A stretch of 64,000 nt of DNA from Arthrobacter sp. QXT-31 (GTDB taxonomy: Bacteria > Actinomycetota > Actinomycetes > Actinomycetales > Micrococcaceae): the NCBI RefSeq assembly GCF_001969265.1, contig NZ_CP019304.1, positions 4,774,001 through 4,838,000 on the forward strand, in the 5' to 3' direction. A program made the position numbers and the translations under genes. The notes beneath the pieces were generated by a model. The model was not told the origin of the DNA and searched no databases. It saw nothing but the letters and a program-made list of their open reading frames with translations. This document shows positions 26,828 to 35,951 of the stretch, piece by piece (the stretch's first letter is position 1; the number at the start of each line of letters is the position of its first letter).

Positions 26828-28303
26828 TTAGTTGCCGGTCAGCTTCTCGCGCAGGGCGGCAAGAGCCTCGTCCGAAGCAAGCGTGCCTGCACCGGAGTCG
26901 GTGGCAGCCGGCTCGGAGGAGTAGCTGGTGGCGCCGGAGTCGCTGTCGCCGGACGTTGCAGCTGCAGCGTCGTCGGCAGCGTGCTGGGCAACCTGCTTCT
27001 TGTGTGCTTCCCAGCGGGTCTGGGCGTCAGCGTACTGCTGCTCCCAGGCGGCGCGCTGTGCCTCGTAGCCCTCGAGCCATTCGTTGGACTCGGGGTCGAA
27101 GCCCTCGGGGTACTTGTAGTTGCCCTCTTCGTCGTACTCAGCGGCCATGCCGTACAGAGCGGGATCGAATTCGGTGCTGTCGGCGTCAACGCCCTCGTTA
27201 GCCTGCTTGAGGGAGAGGGAGATGCGGCGGCGCTCGAGGTCGATGTCGATGACCTTGACGAACAGTTCGTCGCCAACAGAGACAACCTGCTCAGCCAGCT
27301 CAACGTGGCGGACGGCCAGTTCGGAGATGTGAACGAGGCCTTCGATGCCGTCTTCGACGCGGACGAACGCACCGAACGGAACGAGCTTGGTGACCTTACC
27401 CGGAACAACCTGGCCGAGGGCGTGGGTGCGGGCGAAGGTCTGCCACGGGTCCTCCTGCGTAGCCTTGAGGGACAGGGAGACACGCTCGCGGTCCAGATCC
27501 ACTTCGAGGACCTCGACGGTGACTTCCTGACCAACCTCGACAACCTCGGACGGGTGGTCGATGTGCTTCCAGGACAGCTCGGAAACGTGAACCAGGCCGT
27601 CTACGCCGCCCAGGTCCACGAAGGCACCGAAGTTGACGATGGAGGAAACGACGCCGGGACGGACCTGGCCCTTTTCCAGCTTGTTGAGGAAGGTGGAGCG
27701 GACCTCGGACTGGGTCTGCTCGAGCCAGGCACGGCGGGACAGCACAACGTTGTTGCGGTTCTTGTCCAGTTCGATGATCTTGGCTTCGATCTGCTGACCG
27801 ATGTACGGAGCCAGGTCGCGCACGCGGCGCATCTCGACGAGGGATGCGGGCAGGAAGCCGCGCAGACCGATGTCGAGGATAAGACCACCCTTGACAACCT
27901 CGATGACGGTACCGGTAACAACACCGTCTTCTTCCTTGACCTTCTCGATGTCGCCCCAGGCGCGCTCGTACTGAGCACGCTTCTTGGAGAGGATCAGGCG
28001 GCCTTCTTTGTCTTCCTTGGTGAGCACCAGGGCCTCGACCTGATCGCCGACGGAGACAACTTCTCCGGGATCAACGTCGTGCTTGATGGAAAGCTCGCGG
28101 GAGGGGATGACACCTTCGGTCTTGTAACCGATGTCGAGCAGAACTTCGTCGCGGTCGACCTTGACGACGGTACCTTCGACGAGGTCCCCGTCGTTGAAGT
28201 ACTTGATGGTGGCGTCGACTGCTGCGAGGAAGTCCTCAGCGGTACCGATGTCGTTAATGGCGACCTGCGGGGTACCGGGCTTCTCGGTGGAGGTGATGGT
28301 CAT
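26828..28303 (-). CDS. rpsA: 30S ribosomal protein S1
   Basis: This 491-residue protein has four S1 RNA-binding domains, as usual in actinobacteria, against six in E. coli. Repeated signatures include GDLVEGTVVKV, LDIGLRGFLPASLVE, GGVDGLVHVSELSW and EGLVHISELAVRH. S1 helps recruit mRNA to the 30S subunit. The C-terminal 110 residues are acidic, Ser/Ala/Asp-rich and probably disordered. A good promoter lies about 160 nt upstream and GGAG precedes the ATG. The gene follows polA and the Eis-like gene, as in mycobacteria where polA and rpsA are neighbours. Confidence 0.97.
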   Translation of the reverse strand: MTITSTEKPGTPQVAINDIGTAEDFLAAVDATIKYFNDGDLVEGTVVKVDRDEVLLDIGYKTEGVIPSRELSIKHDVDPGEVVSVGDQVEALVLTKEDKEGRLILSKKRAQYERAWGDIEKVKEEDGVVTGTVIEVVKGGLILDIGLRGFLPASLVEMRRVRDLAPYIGQQIEAKIIELDKNRNNVVLSRRAWLEQTQSEVRSTFLNKLEKGQVRPGVVSSIVNFGAFVDLGGVDGLVHVSELSWKHIDHPSEVVEVGQEVTVEVLEVDLDRERVSLSLKATQEDPWQTFARTHALGQVVPGKVTKLVPFGAFVRVEDGIEGLVHISELAVRHVELAEQVVSVGDELFVKVIDIDLERRRISLSLKQANEGVDADSTEFDPALYGMAAEYDEEGNYKYPEGFDPESNEWLEGYEAQRAAWEQQYADAQTRWEAHKKQVAQHAADDAAAATSGDSDSGATSYSSEPAATDSGAGTLASDEALAALREKLTGN

Positions 28304-28460
28304 GTAGTAGGGGCTCCGTTGTGGATAGTTAGTCGGTCAGGCAAACCGCCGCGCCCGCGTTATGGAACGCAGGCGCAGTGCGGGCACTCCGCAAGGAAGT
28401 GCCTGGTCATCCTGATTTTGTGGATTGAAGAAAATGCGGGCACGTAGTATCCGCCCGTTT

Positions 28461-28490
28461 ATTCTAGCGGTCAGCGCCAACCAGGGTCAA
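28461..28490 (-). promoter_or_regulatory. rpsA promoter, TTGACC - 18 nt - TAGAAT
   Basis: On the minus strand TTGACC (28490-28485) and TAGAAT (28466-28461) are near-consensus sigma-70-type elements. Transcription would start near 28454, leaving a leader of about 150 nt. Confidence 0.75.
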
Positions 28491-28494
28491 AGCG

Positions 28495-29784
28495 CTAGAA
28501 ATGCGTCAGGCAGTGCGGCGGGCGTTCGACGGCGAACATCCGGCGCGCCGTCAGCGCGGCCCCGGGAGTGTGCTCGGTGATCCGGCCGGCCGCTGCCAGC
28601 GTGACGGGGCAGACGGCGCCCAGGTAGATGGATCCGAGTTCGGCAACGTCCAGCGACAGGTCAGGCATGGTGCCCGGCGGCGCCTCCGTGACCCGGGCAT
28701 CTCCCCCCCTGACGTTCAGGACGTACGTGCCGCCCGCGAACTCCAGGCTGTCAGCCACGTCCAGCACCAGAGTGCCGTCGGCGGAGAAACGCCGCGCGGC
28801 CAGGGCCCGGCCGGTGTCCAGGATCCGCAGCCAGAGCATGTCCCGCTGGTCTGCCGACTCAATGCACCGGGGATCCTCGAGCGCCCACGCCAGGGGGTCA
28901 TCCACCGGAGCCGACTCCCAGCTCACGCGCTCGGAGAGGTCGATGGCACCCAGGAACTGCCACAGCTCCAGGTATGCCGGGCCCGTGGCCGCCACGAGAT
29001 CGACGAGTTCGATGGTGTACGGCCTGGCGTCCCAGCCGGCGAACTTGTAGGAGGCGTACCCGTCCACCCGGCCGGATGCGTCGTAGTGCAGGGCGCACCT
29101 GATGGCTTCATCCTCCTTACCGTCACGGCTGAAGGCCCCTGACACGGTGTGCCGGTAGGCCTCCTGCCGCACGATGGATCCCGGGGTAAGCCGGTGGACC
29201 TGGTCGAAGATGCCGGGCGCCAGGTCAAGGAGCCCCTTGCGGTCGGCCATTTCCACGGTGCCGGTGGGCGCGTGGCGGATCCTGAACCTCGGCCCGGTGT
29301 CCACCTTGATGCTCCGCTCGAACGTGGCAACACCGAAGCCGAAGCGCCCGTAGATGGAACCTTCAGAGGCGTTGAGGGCGGCCAGCGCGAGGCCGGCGGC
29401 CTTGGCGGCGCCCAGGTCTTCGGTCATCATCCGGCGAAGGAGCCCCTGCCGCCGGTGCGTTCCGCGGACCGTCACCGAGGTGACGAGCTGCGCTTCCAGC
29501 TGCCGCCCGTACCCGATGTTCAGGTCCTTGCGGAGCGTGGCGAAGGTGGCCACCGGCACGTCCGGCCCCAGGGAGTGGGGAGCCACCGGTGCCGCCTGGT
29601 AGACCCCGGTAAGTTCCCTGTTGTCTGTCCGGTACATGGCCAGGACCTTGTCCACGAACGTGTCGTTCCGGTTGCTGTCGTGGAAGCCGAAGCCCACCGC
29701 CTTGACCCAGGTGCGGGCCAGGTCGGTGTCGGGGGAACCGTTGGCAGCCGTGCGGAAGCGCCTGGTCTCGTACCGGTCGGGCAT
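28495..29784 (-). CDS. Eis-like GNAT N-acetyltransferase
   Basis: This 429-residue protein has the Eis architecture: a GNAT domain, a second GNAT-like domain and a sterol-carrier-like C-terminus. The acetyl-CoA motif is VTVRGTHRRQGLLRRMM, the catalytic Tyr lies in EGSIYGRFGFG and the chain ends in Phe, whose carboxylate acts in catalysis in mycobacterial Eis. Eis acetylates amines of aminoglycosides and lysines; the substrate here is unknown. Its ATG overlaps the polA stop by 1 nt (TGATG), so it is translated from the polA message. Confidence 0.88.
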   Translation of the reverse strand: MPDRYETRRFRTAANGSPDTDLARTWVKAVGFGFHDSNRNDTFVDKVLAMYRTDNRELTGVYQAAPVAPHSLGPDVPVATFATLRKDLNIGYGRQLEAQLVTSVTVRGTHRRQGLLRRMMTEDLGAAKAAGLALAALNASEGSIYGRFGFGVATFERSIKVDTGPRFRIRHAPTGTVEMADRKGLLDLAPGIFDQVHRLTPGSIVRQEAYRHTVSGAFSRDGKEDEAIRCALHYDASGRVDGYASYKFAGWDARPYTIELVDLVAATGPAYLELWQFLGAIDLSERVSWESAPVDDPLAWALEDPRCIESADQRDMLWLRILDTGRALAARRFSADGTLVLDVADSLEFAGGTYVLNVRGGDARVTEAPPGTMPDLSLDVAELGSIYLGAVCPVTLAAAGRITEHTPGAALTARRMFAVERPPHCLTHF

Positions 29785-32582
29785 CAGTGGCCTGCGTCGT
29801 ACCAGCTGGTGCCGACGCCGATCTGGACTTCCAGCGGAACGCTGAGTTCCGCGGCGGCAGCCATCTGTTCCGTGACGAGCTTCTCGACGGCCTCCCGCTC
29901 GCCCTTGGCCACTTCCAGGACCAGTTCGTCGTGGACCTGCAGCAGCATGCGTGACTTGAGCCCCTGCGCGGCCAGCTCGGAATGCACGCCCAGCATGGCC
30001 CGCTTGATGATGTCGGCCGCCGATCCCTGGATGGGCGAGTTCAGGGCGATGCGTTCGGCGTTTTCCCGCAGCTGCCGGTTGGTGCTGGTGAGGTCCGGCA
30101 GGTAGCGGCGCCGGCCTTCGATCGTGGCGGTGTAGCCGTCAACGCGGGCCTGGTCCACCACGCCACGGAGGTAGTCGCGCACGGCACCGAAGCGGTCGAA
30201 GTAGTTCTTCATCAGCGTCCTGGCCTCATCGACCGAAATTTCCAGCTGCTTGGACAGCCCGAAGGACGTGAGCCCGTAGGCGAGGCCGTAGGACATGGCC
30301 TTGACCTTGGAGCGCATGGCGCTGGTCACCTCAGCCGGCGGCACATGGAAGATGGACGAACCCACGAAGCGGTGCAGGTCCTCGCCCTGCCGGTAGGCCT
30401 CGATCAGGCCGGCGTCGCCGGACAGGTGGGCCATAATGCGCATTTCGATCTGTGAGTAGTCGGCGGACAGCAGGCACTCGTAGCCGTCGCTGACCACGAA
30501 GATGCCACGGACCCGGCGGCCTTCCTCGCTGCGGATGGGGATGTTCTGCAGGTTGGGGTTGTTCGACGAGATGCGTCCTGTCGCCGCCACGTTCTGCGCA
30601 TATGTGGTGTGGATGCGCCCGTCCTCGGCCACGGACTTCTTAAGCGTTTCCACCATCTGCCGCAGCTTGGCCGATTCGCGGTGCGCCATGAGCTGGACCA
30701 GGAATTCATGCCCGGTCTTCTCCAGCAGGTTCTTCAGGGAGGCCGCGTCCGTGGTGTAACCGGACTTGATCTTCTTGGTCTTGGGCAGCTGGAGTTCCTC
30801 GAACAGGACGGTCTGCAGCTGCTTGGGCGAGCCCAGGTTCACCTCGTGGCCGATCGCGGCAAACGCGCGTTCCTGGGCGTCGTCGATCACCCGGGCGAGG
30901 TCCGCGAGCTGCTCGTCCATCAGCTCCATGGAGACGGCGATGCCGGCCTGTTCCATGTCGGCCAGGACGCGGCTTACGGGCAGTTCCAGCGTGGCCAGCA
31001 GCTCCTCGGCCTTGCGTTCCTGCAGTTCCGCTTCGAAGAACCGGCTCAGTTTATGGACGACGGCGGCCACCTGCACCAGGGCGCCGGACGCCGCGGCAGC
31101 GTCGTCGTCGAACTCCAGCTCCAGCTGGCCCGCCTTCGCGGCCTCCGCGGAGACATGGATGTTCAGGTGGTGCTGGGCCAGCTCCCCGAGTTCGTAGGTG
31201 CGGCGGTCAGGCTCAATGAGGTACGCGGAAATGGAGGTGTCGTCCACGACCCCTTCCAGGCCGAGGCCGCGGTTGGCCAGGGCCTTCAGGGCCGCTTTGT
31301 AGCCGTGCACGACCTTCGGGGACTCCCCGTCCCGGAGCCACTGCGCCAGCACGTTCTCGGCGTCGGCGTCCAGCCCCGTGAGGTTCACGTAGGCGGCAGC
31401 GTCGTCGCGGACGATGGCGACGGCTTCAGCATCTTCGCCGATCCGGCCGGCCAGCACGTCCACGGCGAGGGCCGACCGCTGCCCGGCACCTGCCTCGAGG
31501 AAGGCCCGCAGCGCGTCCGCATCCTGCAGCGTTGCGAAGTCCCGGCTTTCCAGGGTCTCGCGTTCGGCTTCGGGGACCTCACCGGCATACAGCTCGAAGA
31601 GCCGGGTGCGGATGGTCTTGAATTCGAGCTCATCGAAGAGCTCCTCGAGCGCCTGCTGGTCCGGCCGCGGATCGGCCAGCTGGTCGAGGGTCACCGGGAG
31701 GTCGAGGTCGGTGTGGAGCTGGTTCAGCTTGCGGTTGCGCTTGACGGCGTCCACGTTGGCGCGGAGCGCGTCGCCCACCTTCCCGCCGATGGCGTCGAGG
31801 TGTTCCAGCACGCCCTCGAGGCCGCCGTAGAGATTGATCCACTTGGCTGCCGTCTTGGGCCCGACGCCGGGAACGCCCGGCAGGTTGTCCGCAGTTTCAC
31901 CCACCAGGGCGGCGAGGTCCGAGTACCGGGAGGGGCTGACGAAGTACTTTTCCTCGACGGCGGCGGCGTCCATGCGCGGGATGTCGCTGACGCCCTTCCG
32001 CGGGTACAGCACGAAAACGTTGTCGGTGATGAGCTGGAAGGCGTCGCGGTCGCCCGAGACGAGCAGGACCTCGTAGCCGGCCTTTTCACCCATGGCCGCG
32101 AGGGTGGCCAGGATGTCGTCCGCCTCGTAGCCGGGCATCTTGATGGTCTTGATGCCCCAGGCGCCCATGACTTTGTCGATGAGGTCGATCTGGCCGCTCA
32201 TTTCCCGGGGCGTTTCGTTGCGGCCGCCCTTGTACTCGCTGTATTCGGCTTTGCGGTGAGTGGTGTCATCCGAGACGTCGAAAGCGACCGCGACGTGGGT
32301 GGGCTTCTGTTCCTTGATCAGGTTGATGAGCATGGAGGCGAAGCCGTGGATCGCGTTGGTGTGCTGGCCCCGGGCGGTGGAGAACTTGTCCGCCGGGAGT
32401 GCGAAGAAGGCCCGGAAGGCCATGGAGTGCCCGTCCAGCACCAGAAGCCGGGGCTGCTCCGTCAGGGGAATGACGGGGGCATCGGTGGCCGACACCGAAG
32501 TGACGGCAGGATCGGTCACTGTGGTGTCCTGAAGGGTCTGGGTTGCGGACGGGATTGGGGCCGGTTTGGTTGTTTCACTCAC
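29784..32582 (-). CDS. polA: DNA polymerase I
   Basis: PolA fills gaps and removes RNA primers. The chain (about 932 residues) has an N-terminal 5'-3' exonuclease domain (VLDGHSMAFRAFFAL, GYEADDILATLA), a middle 3'-5' exonuclease-like domain that looks degenerate as in other actinobacteria, and a family A polymerase domain (SADYSQIEMRIMAH, the O-helix region SKVKAMSYGLAYGL, LQVHDELVLEV). The frame stays open far upstream, but that part is the reverse face of the thioesterase gene. I choose GTG 32582 because a TAGGCT hexamer sits 7 nt upstream; ATG 32603 is an alternative. Confidence 0.95.
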   Translation of the reverse strand: MSETTKPAPIPSATQTLQDTTVTDPAVTSVSATDAPVIPLTEQPRLLVLDGHSMAFRAFFALPADKFSTARGQHTNAIHGFASMLINLIKEQKPTHVAVAFDVSDDTTHRKAEYSEYKGGRNETPREMSGQIDLIDKVMGAWGIKTIKMPGYEADDILATLAAMGEKAGYEVLLVSGDRDAFQLITDNVFVLYPRKGVSDIPRMDAAAVEEKYFVSPSRYSDLAALVGETADNLPGVPGVGPKTAAKWINLYGGLEGVLEHLDAIGGKVGDALRANVDAVKRNRKLNQLHTDLDLPVTLDQLADPRPDQQALEELFDELEFKTIRTRLFELYAGEVPEAERETLESRDFATLQDADALRAFLEAGAGQRSALAVDVLAGRIGEDAEAVAIVRDDAAAYVNLTGLDADAENVLAQWLRDGESPKVVHGYKAALKALANRGLGLEGVVDDTSISAYLIEPDRRTYELGELAQHHLNIHVSAEAAKAGQLELEFDDDAAAASGALVQVAAVVHKLSRFFEAELQERKAEELLATLELPVSRVLADMEQAGIAVSMELMDEQLADLARVIDDAQERAFAAIGHEVNLGSPKQLQTVLFEELQLPKTKKIKSGYTTDAASLKNLLEKTGHEFLVQLMAHRESAKLRQMVETLKKSVAEDGRIHTTYAQNVAATGRISSNNPNLQNIPIRSEEGRRVRGIFVVSDGYECLLSADYSQIEMRIMAHLSGDAGLIEAYRQGEDLHRFVGSSIFHVPPAEVTSAMRSKVKAMSYGLAYGLTSFGLSKQLEISVDEARTLMKNYFDRFGAVRDYLRGVVDQARVDGYTATIEGRRRYLPDLTSTNRQLRENAERIALNSPIQGSAADIIKRAMLGVHSELAAQGLKSRMLLQVHDELVLEVAKGEREAVEKLVTEQMAAAAELSVPLEVQIGVGTSWYDAGH

Positions 32583-32589
32583 AGGTGCC

Positions 32590-32595
32590 AGCCTA
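32590..32595 (-). promoter_or_regulatory. -10 element TAGGCT of polA, leaderless spacing
   Basis: TAGGCT lies 7 nt before GTG 32582 with no Shine-Dalgarno sequence in between. This also decides the polA start. Confidence 0.5.
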
Positions 32596-32601
32596 GTTGC
32601 C

Positions 32602-33105
32602 ATGATGGACAATTTCACGCCCGGCCCGGCCGGTGAGGCCAGCCCCACACAGGCTGTTGAAGCACAGTTCAGGGAAGAATTGTTTGCCGCGGGCGTTCCC
32701 GAGCACCTCCACGACTGGCTTGCCGGGTACGGCATCGGTGCCCTGGTGGTGAAGATGGGAATCCGGTTCCTGGAGATGAGCCCGGAGCGGTGCGTGGCCA
32801 CGATGCCGGTGGAGGGGAACACCCAGGTGGCGGGGATCCTGCACGGCGGGGCGCATGTGGTGCTGGCCGAAACGCTGGGATCGTTTGCCGCCGGGATGCA
32901 TGCCGGCCCGGACCGCCAGGCGCTGGGCATCGAGGTCGGCGCCACGCACCACCGGGCCGTTGCCGCCGGCACGGTGACCGGAACCTGCACGGCCATCCAC
33001 CTGGGCCGAACGCTGACCACTCACGAGATCGTGATGACCGACGAACAGGGACGGCGGCTGTCCACGGCGCGCATCACCAACCTCATCCGGGACATCGGCC
33101 GCTAG
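32602..33105 (+). CDS. PaaI-like hotdog-fold thioesterase
   Basis: This protein of about 167 residues has a hotdog domain with the PaaI/YdiI-type active-site helix HGGAHVVLAETLGSFAA. The strands VGATHHRAV and GRTLTTHEIVMTDEQGRRLSTARIT are also typical. These enzymes hydrolyse acyl-CoA thioesters. The start is one of two adjacent ATGs (32602 or 32605), and the gene is divergent from polA with only about 20 nt between the starts. Thioesterases of this type often lie beside polA in actinobacteria. Confidence 0.87.
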   Translation: MMDNFTPGPAGEASPTQAVEAQFREELFAAGVPEHLHDWLAGYGIGALVVKMGIRFLEMSPERCVATMPVEGNTQVAGILHGGAHVVLAETLGSFAAGMHAGPDRQALGIEVGATHHRAVAAGTVTGTCTAIHLGRTLTTHEIVMTDEQGRRLSTARITNLIRDIGR

Positions 33106-33145
33106 CGGCCGTCCGCGGGAAACCTAACGGCCGCCGCCCTGAACC

Positions 33146-33694
33146 CTAACGGCGGGGCCAGCGGTAGCGCAGCTCCACGATCCCCCGCCCCTGGGTACGT
33201 GCCTCCTGCAACTCGAGCGGCGGCGTCGGACCTTCTTCAAGGGGAAGCAGCCGCTTTCCGCCGCCAAGCACCACGGGGATGACGGAGACGATCAGCTCGT
33301 CGAGCAGGCCGGCAGCGGCGAACTCGGCGGCCAGCTCTCCGCCGCCCACCACCCAGATGTTCCTGCCGGCGGCGTCACGCCAGAGGTCGTCGATGAATTC
33401 GGTCACCTCGCCGCGCACAAAAGCGACGTCTGCCCCCGGCGGGGCGCTGAACTCGTGGTGGGTGAAGACCCAGCAGGGCGTCCCGGGGTAGGGCCAGTTT
33501 CCTGGCTCGTGGTCCATCAGCCACTGGTAGGTGGTCCCGCCCATGACGATGCAGCCGATGCCGGAGATGAAGGCGTCGTAGCTTTCCTTGCCGCCTTCGA
33601 AACCGTCGAACTGCAGCAGCCAGGCAAGGTCGTCGTCCGCGGTGGCGATGAAGCCGTCGAGGGAGGATGCAACGTAATACTGGACACTCGGCAT
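33146..33694 (-). CDS. dihydrofolate reductase-like protein (RibD C-terminal domain)
   Basis: This 182-residue protein has the RibD_C/DHFR-like fold: YYVASSLDGFIAT at the start, CIVMGGTTYQWL, the nucleotide-binding IWVVGGGELAAEF and SVIPVVLGGGKRLLP. Members are NADPH-dependent reductases of uncertain substrate, found singly in many actinobacteria. A -10 hexamer 6 nt before ATG 33694 indicates a leaderless message. Confidence 0.87.
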   Translation of the reverse strand: MPSVQYYVASSLDGFIATADDDLAWLLQFDGFEGGKESYDAFISGIGCIVMGGTTYQWLMDHEPGNWPYPGTPCWVFTHHEFSAPPGADVAFVRGEVTEFIDDLWRDAAGRNIWVVGGGELAAEFAAAGLLDELIVSVIPVVLGGGKRLLPLEEGPTPPLELQEARTQGRGIVELRYRWPRR

Positions 33695-33700
33695 GCGCCC

Positions 33701-33706
33701 AGCCTA
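33701..33706 (-). promoter_or_regulatory. -10 element TAGGCT of the DHFR-like gene, leaderless spacing
   Basis: TAGGCT, 6 nt, then ATG 33694, with no Shine-Dalgarno sequence. Confidence 0.55.
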
Positions 33707-33739
33707 GCCACTCCCGTTCCCTCTTCCCAGAGGGGAAGG

Positions 33740-33961
33740 CTAGCCGCTGAAGTACGGAATGATCAGGTAGAGACCGAACAGCACGGCGACGCCGCAGAGC
33801 CCGAAACAGGCATAGGAGAGGTACTTCAGCCACGCCGGCGCGGCGGGCTGGCGGTCACCGGCAATGGCAGTCAACCGGACGCCCAGGGAATAGAGGACCA
33901 CGACGGTCACGGCGGCAACCAGCGTGGCGCCGCCTACGGTGAGGAGTTCCAGCCACTTCAT
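33740..33961 (-). CDS. small two-helix membrane protein downstream of pit
   Basis: This 73-residue protein has two hydrophobic segments (about residues 9-28 and 47-68) separated by a short polar loop with AGDRQPAAPAW. It overlaps the end of the Pit transporter gene by 4 nt (ATGA) and is surely co-translated. I recall similar small proteins after Pit genes in other Arthrobacter-type genomes but know no function. A subunit or regulator of the transporter is a guess from position only. Confidence 0.75.
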   Translation of the reverse strand: MKWLELLTVGGATLVAAVTVVVLYSLGVRLTAIAGDRQPAAPAWLKYLSYACFGLCGVAVLFGLYLIIPYFSG

Positions 33962-35187
33962 CGCTGCGTGCCCTTCGGGTTGTTGTTCTTTGCGCGCTCG
34001 GCGGCGCGTGCCCTGGCGAGGGCCTTCTTCTTGGCGAAGCGGACAGCCTGCCCGGCCTCTTCGACTTCCACGGCGTTGTGGTGGCCCACCTGGGACTTGC
34101 GGGACACCAGGAACATGTACAGCACTGCCCCGGTTCCGGCCACGGCCGCGATGACCACGCCGACGGTGCCGGTCTTGACCAGCAGTGCCGTCAGGGCGCC
34201 AACGATGCCCGCCGCCGGGAGGGTGAAGAGCCAGCCGACGATGATGCGGCCCACCATGGCCCAGCGGACGCTGGTGCCCCGGCGGCCCATTCCCGAACCG
34301 ATGACGGAACCGGAGGCCACCTGCGTGGTGGAAAGGGCGAAGCCCAGGTGCGAGGAGGCCAGGATGGCGGAGGCGGTGCTCGACTCGGCCGCGAAGCCCT
34401 GCGCGGGCTTGACCTCGGTAAGGCCGGCGCCCATGGTCCTGATGATGCGCCAGCCGCCGGCGTAGGTGCCGATCGCGATGGCGAACGCGCAGGCCGCGAT
34501 GACCCAGAACACCGGGCCTGATCCTGGCTCCTGCGTTCCGGCGGCGATCAGCACCAGGGTGATGATGCCCATGGTCTTCTGGGCGTCGTTGGTGCCGTGC
34601 GCCAGCGCCACGAGGCTGGAGGTGAAGATCTGGCCGGTCCGGAAGCCGCCGCGTTTCTGCGTCAGCTTGCTGCCCGTCTCCGGATCGTGCCGGGCGGTGA
34701 GGGCGTAGGCGATGCGGGTGCAGACGTAGGCAACGATGCCGGCAATGAGGGGCGCGAAGATGGCCGGCAGGATGACCTTCTGCAGCAGCGTCTCAAGGTT
34801 GATGGTGTGGAACCCGATGCCCGCGATCGCCGCTCCGATGAGTCCGCCGAAGAGTGCATGCGACGAACTGGACGGCAGGCCCTTGAGCCAGGTGATCATG
34901 TTCCACAGGATGGCGCCCATGAGGCCGGCGAAAATAATGTCCGGGGTGATTTGTACCCCGCCGTCCCCCTCGCGGATGATGCCGCCCGAGACCGTCTTGG
35001 CCACTTCCGTGGACAGGAATGCGCCTATCAGGTTCAGGACTGCCGCGAGTGCAACCGCAGTCTTGGGCTTGATGGCACCGGTGGCAATGGGCGTGGCCAT
35101 CGCATTCGCGGTGTCATGGAAACCGTTCGTGAAGTCGAAAAATAATGCCAGCGCAATGACCAGCGCCACCATGAAGGTGATGTCCAC
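33958..35187 (-). CDS. pit: inorganic phosphate transporter, Pit family
   Basis: This 409-residue membrane protein has the two repeated PD001131-type signatures of Pit/Pho-4 carriers: FDFTNGFHDTANAMAT at the N-terminus and VALAHGTNDAQKTMG in the second half. It also has the PSSSSHALFGGLIGA segment. Pit imports phosphate with protons or metal. The start is GTG at 35187. A basic Ala/Lys-rich cytoplasmic tail ends the chain. The upstream region has an apparent PHO box, so expression is likely controlled by phosphate through a PhoP-type regulator. Confidence 0.93.
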   Translation of the reverse strand: MDITFMVALVIALALFFDFTNGFHDTANAMATPIATGAIKPKTAVALAAVLNLIGAFLSTEVAKTVSGGIIREGDGGVQITPDIIFAGLMGAILWNMITWLKGLPSSSSHALFGGLIGAAIAGIGFHTINLETLLQKVILPAIFAPLIAGIVAYVCTRIAYALTARHDPETGSKLTQKRGGFRTGQIFTSSLVALAHGTNDAQKTMGIITLVLIAAGTQEPGSGPVFWVIAACAFAIAIGTYAGGWRIIRTMGAGLTEVKPAQGFAAESSTASAILASSHLGFALSTTQVASGSVIGSGMGRRGTSVRWAMVGRIIVGWLFTLPAAGIVGALTALLVKTGTVGVVIAAVAGTGAVLYMFLVSRKSQVGHHNAVEVEEAGQAVRFAKKKALARARAAERAKNNNPKGTQR

Positions 35188-35247
35188 CTGTTGCCCAATC
35201 TGCAGAGTCTACGTTCAGCAGTTCCACTTCCCCTGCCCGCACTGCAC

Positions 35248-35286
35248 AGCATAGTTCACCCAGTGTTAAAGAAGAGTTCAGCGGGC
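35248..35286 (-). promoter_or_regulatory. PHO box and -10 element upstream of pit
   Basis: Three direct repeats start every 11 nt at 35254, 35265 and 35276 (GTTCACC.., GTTAAAG.., GTTCAGC..), the layout of actinobacterial PHO boxes. On the minus strand a TATGCT hexamer (35253-35248) follows at once, so PhoP would sit over the -35 region of the pit promoter. A second possible -10 (TAGACT) is at 35211-35206. Confidence 0.65.
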
Positions 35287-35375
35287 GGGAGTTGCAAAGC
35301 TGCGGAGCGGGCTTGAAACCCTATAGATCGTACGCGCCCTGCAGGTGAGGTCAAACCTGCGGACCGAGGCGGCGG

Positions 35376-35894
35376 TCACACCTGCCGTTCCGCGTGTCCG
35401 GCGAATGCGCGGATGGTCTCCATCTCGCCCGGCGACACTCCGGTCCGGGGGTCCGGCGAGACCAGCAGGGCACGGCGGCCAAGAATCCGTGCCCAGGCCT
35501 GCGCCCGTCCCTCGAAGGCCAGCTGGTCGTCCACCCAGATGATGCGCTCCGGCGTGTTGCTGCCCACATCCGCCTGGATGGCCTCCAGCTTCCACCAGTC
35601 GGCGCCGCCTCCTGCCCCCTCGGCGGTCAGCACGGACCACGACCCGCCCTCCAGTCCCGTGACCGGGCAGAGGACCGCGGGAGCCAGCTCCTCCCAGCTG
35701 GTGAGCCAGACGCAGCGGAGCCCGGGCTGCAGCGAGAGCCGGTTGAGCGCCGTCACCAGCTCCGCCGCGTAGGCCACTTCCAGCATCCCGGCATAGGCGT
35801 AGTGCCACGGCGAGCCCCACGGGCTGGTGCCCGTGGGGCCAAACGGGCATACCACCCCGTCGACGTCGAGGTACAGGGTGACTGTATGTTCCAC
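35376..35894 (-). CDS. HAD-like hydrolase domain protein
   Basis: This 172-residue protein starts with LYLDVDGVVCPFG, the DxDG motif of haloacid-dehalogenase-type phosphohydrolases. It continues with VWLTSWEE and a late IIWVDDQLAF carrying the acidic motif. It lacks a large cap domain and resembles the small HAD proteins linked to nucleic-acid repair modules. The substrate is unknown. It is a single gene between pit and the hydroxybenzoate cluster. Confidence 0.75.
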   Translation of the reverse strand: MEHTVTLYLDVDGVVCPFGPTGTSPWGSPWHYAYAGMLEVAYAAELVTALNRLSLQPGLRCVWLTSWEELAPAVLCPVTGLEGGSWSVLTAEGAGGGADWWKLEAIQADVGSNTPERIIWVDDQLAFEGRAQAWARILGRRALLVSPDPRTGVSPGEMETIRAFAGHAERQV

Positions 35895-35951
35895 AGCGTT
35901 CCTCCAGCGTCAACGCTACGGACAGCGTGCCTGAGGGGGCAAGGGATCCCG

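Noticed and set aside
30609..32636. 675-residue plus-strand frame
   Set aside because: It is antisense to polA, with His/Val/Gln-rich shadow composition.
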